Below are positions 62,552-64,000 of a DNA stretch of 64,000 nucleotides, piece after piece. Every line of letters starts with the position of its first letter. Within the stretch, counting starts at the first letter, position 1. The notes under the pieces were generated by a model, which saw nothing but the letters and a program-made list of their open reading frames with translations, ran no database searches and was not told the DNA's origin. A program made the position numbers and the translations under genes. The DNA comes from Rhodosporidiobolus odoratus. Lineage: Eukaryota > Basidiomycota > Microbotryomycetes > Sporidiobolales > Sporidiobolaceae. Location: the NCBI GenBank assembly GCA_034387635.1, contig JAOANU010000006.1, forward strand, positions 992,001 through 1,056,000, read 5' to 3'.

Positions 62552-64000
62552 ATGACCTTCTCCTTTTTTCCCACTTCCCCCTCCTCGTCCTCATCAGCTT
62601 TCCCTTTTCTCTCTCGCTCAGCACTCTGCGTTATTGTCCTTTCGGCCATATTGATCGCAACTATCAACCATGCCTACACTCACTCTCAGCCAACCTACGC
62701 TCCAGGTTCACTGCCGCCGGATGCTCGAGGAGGAGGAGCCGGGAGCTGCAAGATGAGCTACATGAGCCCGTCTTACCTGCACCTAAGCGGGTACGGACGG
62801 ACACAGACGAGGCTAGGCAATGGACCATGGGGGCTGTACCTGTACCGGGAAGCTGGGTGGGACACCGACCCGTTTCTCGAGAAGGGGAAAACGGACCGCC
62901 TAGCACTGGAAGGCGTACCCGTGCTCTTCGTCCCAGGCAACGCGGGCAGCTTCAAACAAGTCAGGTCACTGGCGGCGGCGGCGAGCAGGACGTACTATGA
63001 GGTGCCGGGGGTACCCAGGGAGGAGGTCGCAGGAAGAAAAGGCGCCGCTCCTCTCGACTTTTTCACCCTCGACTTTAATGACGACTTTTCCGCCTTTCAT
63101 GGACAGACGCTCCTCGATCAAGCAGAGTACACAGCCGACTGCATCCGGTACATCCTCTCCCTCTATGCCGGACGAGGTCGCTCTTCTGGCACGCCGGATC
63201 CTACAGCCGTCATCGTCGTGGCGCATTCAATGGGCGGCATAGTCGCTAGGGTGGCAATGCTTGACAAGGAGTACCTGAGCGGGAGCATCTCGACCATCAT
63301 CACCTTCGCCTCGCCTCACCTTGTTCCGCCGGTTCCGGTCGACAGCGGGATCGACCATGTCTACTCGGCCATCAACCGCTTCTGGCGGGATGGGTATTCG
63401 CTTCCGCCTTCCTCCGTCTCTCACACCACCATGGCGACATCCGCCCGCTCTTCTGTACACGACGAGCTATCCTCCGTCGCCCTCATCTCGATCGCAGGTG
63501 GTCTTTCCGATCTTACCATTGCCTCCGAGTCTGCCTCTATCTCCTCACTCGTCCCGTCCTCCGGCTCACACGGCTTCACGGTCTTTACCAGCGCGACTCC
63601 CGGCGTCCAAACCCCGGTCGACCACCTCGCCATCTTGTGGTGTCGACAGCTGATGTACACGGTCGCGGAGGGCTTACTGGATATCGTCGACACGCGTAGA
63701 CCAGAGGGGGTAGTCGGAAGAGAAGAGCGGGTTCGCAAGCTGAAGAAGAGATGGGTTGGTGGGGCAGAAGGTGGAACGGAAGACGAGAATGAGGAACGGG
63801 TTGCCCTCGCGCAGCTTAAGCAGGGCGCCAACTCAGAGACACTGGAGGCGGGTGAGAGGTTGGTCGTGCGACCGGGGGAGACAACACATCGACAGCGCAT
63901 CTTCGTCCTGCCTGTTCTGTCGACTTCGCAGACGTCACCCTCCAATCGTACTGTGTTCTCGGTCCTCACTTCGGCACGCGTCGGTGCACGGTCGGACGAC
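62552..64000 (+). CDS. BST1: GPI inositol-deacylase Bst1/PGAP1 (5' part, cut by window edge)
   Basis: ER membrane lipase that removes the inositol-linked acyl chain from GPI anchors, needed for ER exit of GPI proteins. Start MTFSFFPTSPSSSSSAFPFL at 62552 leads into one N-terminal membrane segment (LCVIVLSAILIATINHA). The family signature follows: CKMSYMSPSYLHL, GPWGLYLYREAGWD, and GVPVLFVPGNAGSFKQVRSL. The lipase nucleophile elbow is VVAHSMGGIVARVAM (Ser in GHSxG-like HSMGG, about 63.22 kb), then ITFASPHLVPP and NRFWRDGYSLPPSS. VALISIAGGLSDL follows and the catalytic His probably lies in TPVDHLAILWCRQLMYTV. The frame is open without introns to the right edge; the downstream multi-membrane half is missing. 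Confidence 0.92.
   Translation, partial: MTFSFFPTSPSSSSSAFPFLSRSALCVIVLSAILIATINHAYTHSQPTYAPGSLPPDARGGGAGSCKMSYMSPSYLHLSGYGRTQTRLGNGPWGLYLYREAGWDTDPFLEKGKTDRLALEGVPVLFVPGNAGSFKQVRSLAAAASRTYYEVPGVPREEVAGRKGAAPLDFFTLDFNDDFSAFHGQTLLDQAEYTADCIRYILSLYAGRGRSSGTPDPTAVIVVAHSMGGIVARVAMLDKEYLSGSISTIITFASPHLVPPVPVDSGIDHVYSAINRFWRDGYSLPPSSVSHTTMATSARSSVHDELSSVALISIAGGLSDLTIASESASISSLVPSSGSHGFTVFTSATPGVQTPVDHLAILWCRQLMYTVAEGLLDIVDTRRPEGVVGREERVRKLKKRWVGGAEGGTEDENEERVALAQLKQGANSETLEAGERLVVRPGETTHRQRIFVLPVLSTSQTSPSNRTVFSVLTSARVGARSDD

Noticed and set aside
62669..62760. ATG at 62669 as BST1 start
   Set aside because: It lies in another frame; the ATG at 62552 gives a membrane segment and continues in the conserved frame.

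Overview
The window is a gene-dense, GC-rich piece of fungal nuclear chromosome. The genes carry many short introns (about 45-130 nt) with GTGCGT/GTACGT/GTGAGT donors, CTGAC-type branch sites and CAG/TAG acceptors. Intergenic gaps are short and protein families are typically fungal (Tad2, Icp55, Cgi121, Rad5, Bst1, Rds1-like ferritin fold, fungal F-box families). The intron style and strong GC3 bias suggest a basidiomycete yeast, probably a red yeast of the Rhodotorula/Rhodosporidium type; the genus is inference. I saw no tRNA, rRNA, CRISPR array or complete transposon.

Left third (1-27.8 kb): a C-terminally cut INO80 chromatin-remodelling ATPase (minus), SMC6 of the SMC5/6 complex (minus), a secreted ferritin-like Rds1-type protein (minus), a full ABCC/Yor1-type ABC transporter with a 5'UTR intron (plus), a small unrecognised two-exon gene (plus), the divergent pair TAD2 (tRNA wobble adenosine deaminase) and ICP55-like mitochondrial aminopeptidase, and a LEA-like amphipathic repeat protein.

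Middle (28-43 kb): an F-box neighbourhood with one intact gene flanked by decayed copies, then a PAP2-type dolichyl-diphosphatase-like gene divergent from a TMEM223-like mitochondrial membrane protein, an Mpv17/PMP22-family gene, a pepsin-type aspartic protease, the KEOPS subunit CGI121, and a basic nuclear protein of unknown function.

Right part (43-64 kb): a large low-complexity protein with a PCNA-interaction (PIP-box-like) motif, another decayed F-box gene, a small SANT/Myb-like ORF, RAD5 (HIRAN-SNF2-RING) with a 5' leader intron, a tandem pair of kinase-like genes that have lost the catalytic Asp, abutting a truncated and frameshifted carboxy-muconate-cyclase fragment, a LYR-motif protein, and the 5' part of BST1 (GPI inositol deacylase).

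Genome maintenance is well represented (INO80, SMC6, RAD5, the PIP-box protein), but I see no evidence of a coordinated cluster. The least conventional parts are the pseudokinase duplication with its cyclase-fragment junction, the series of decaying F-box loci, and the spliced-together catalytic Asp codons in two enzymes.
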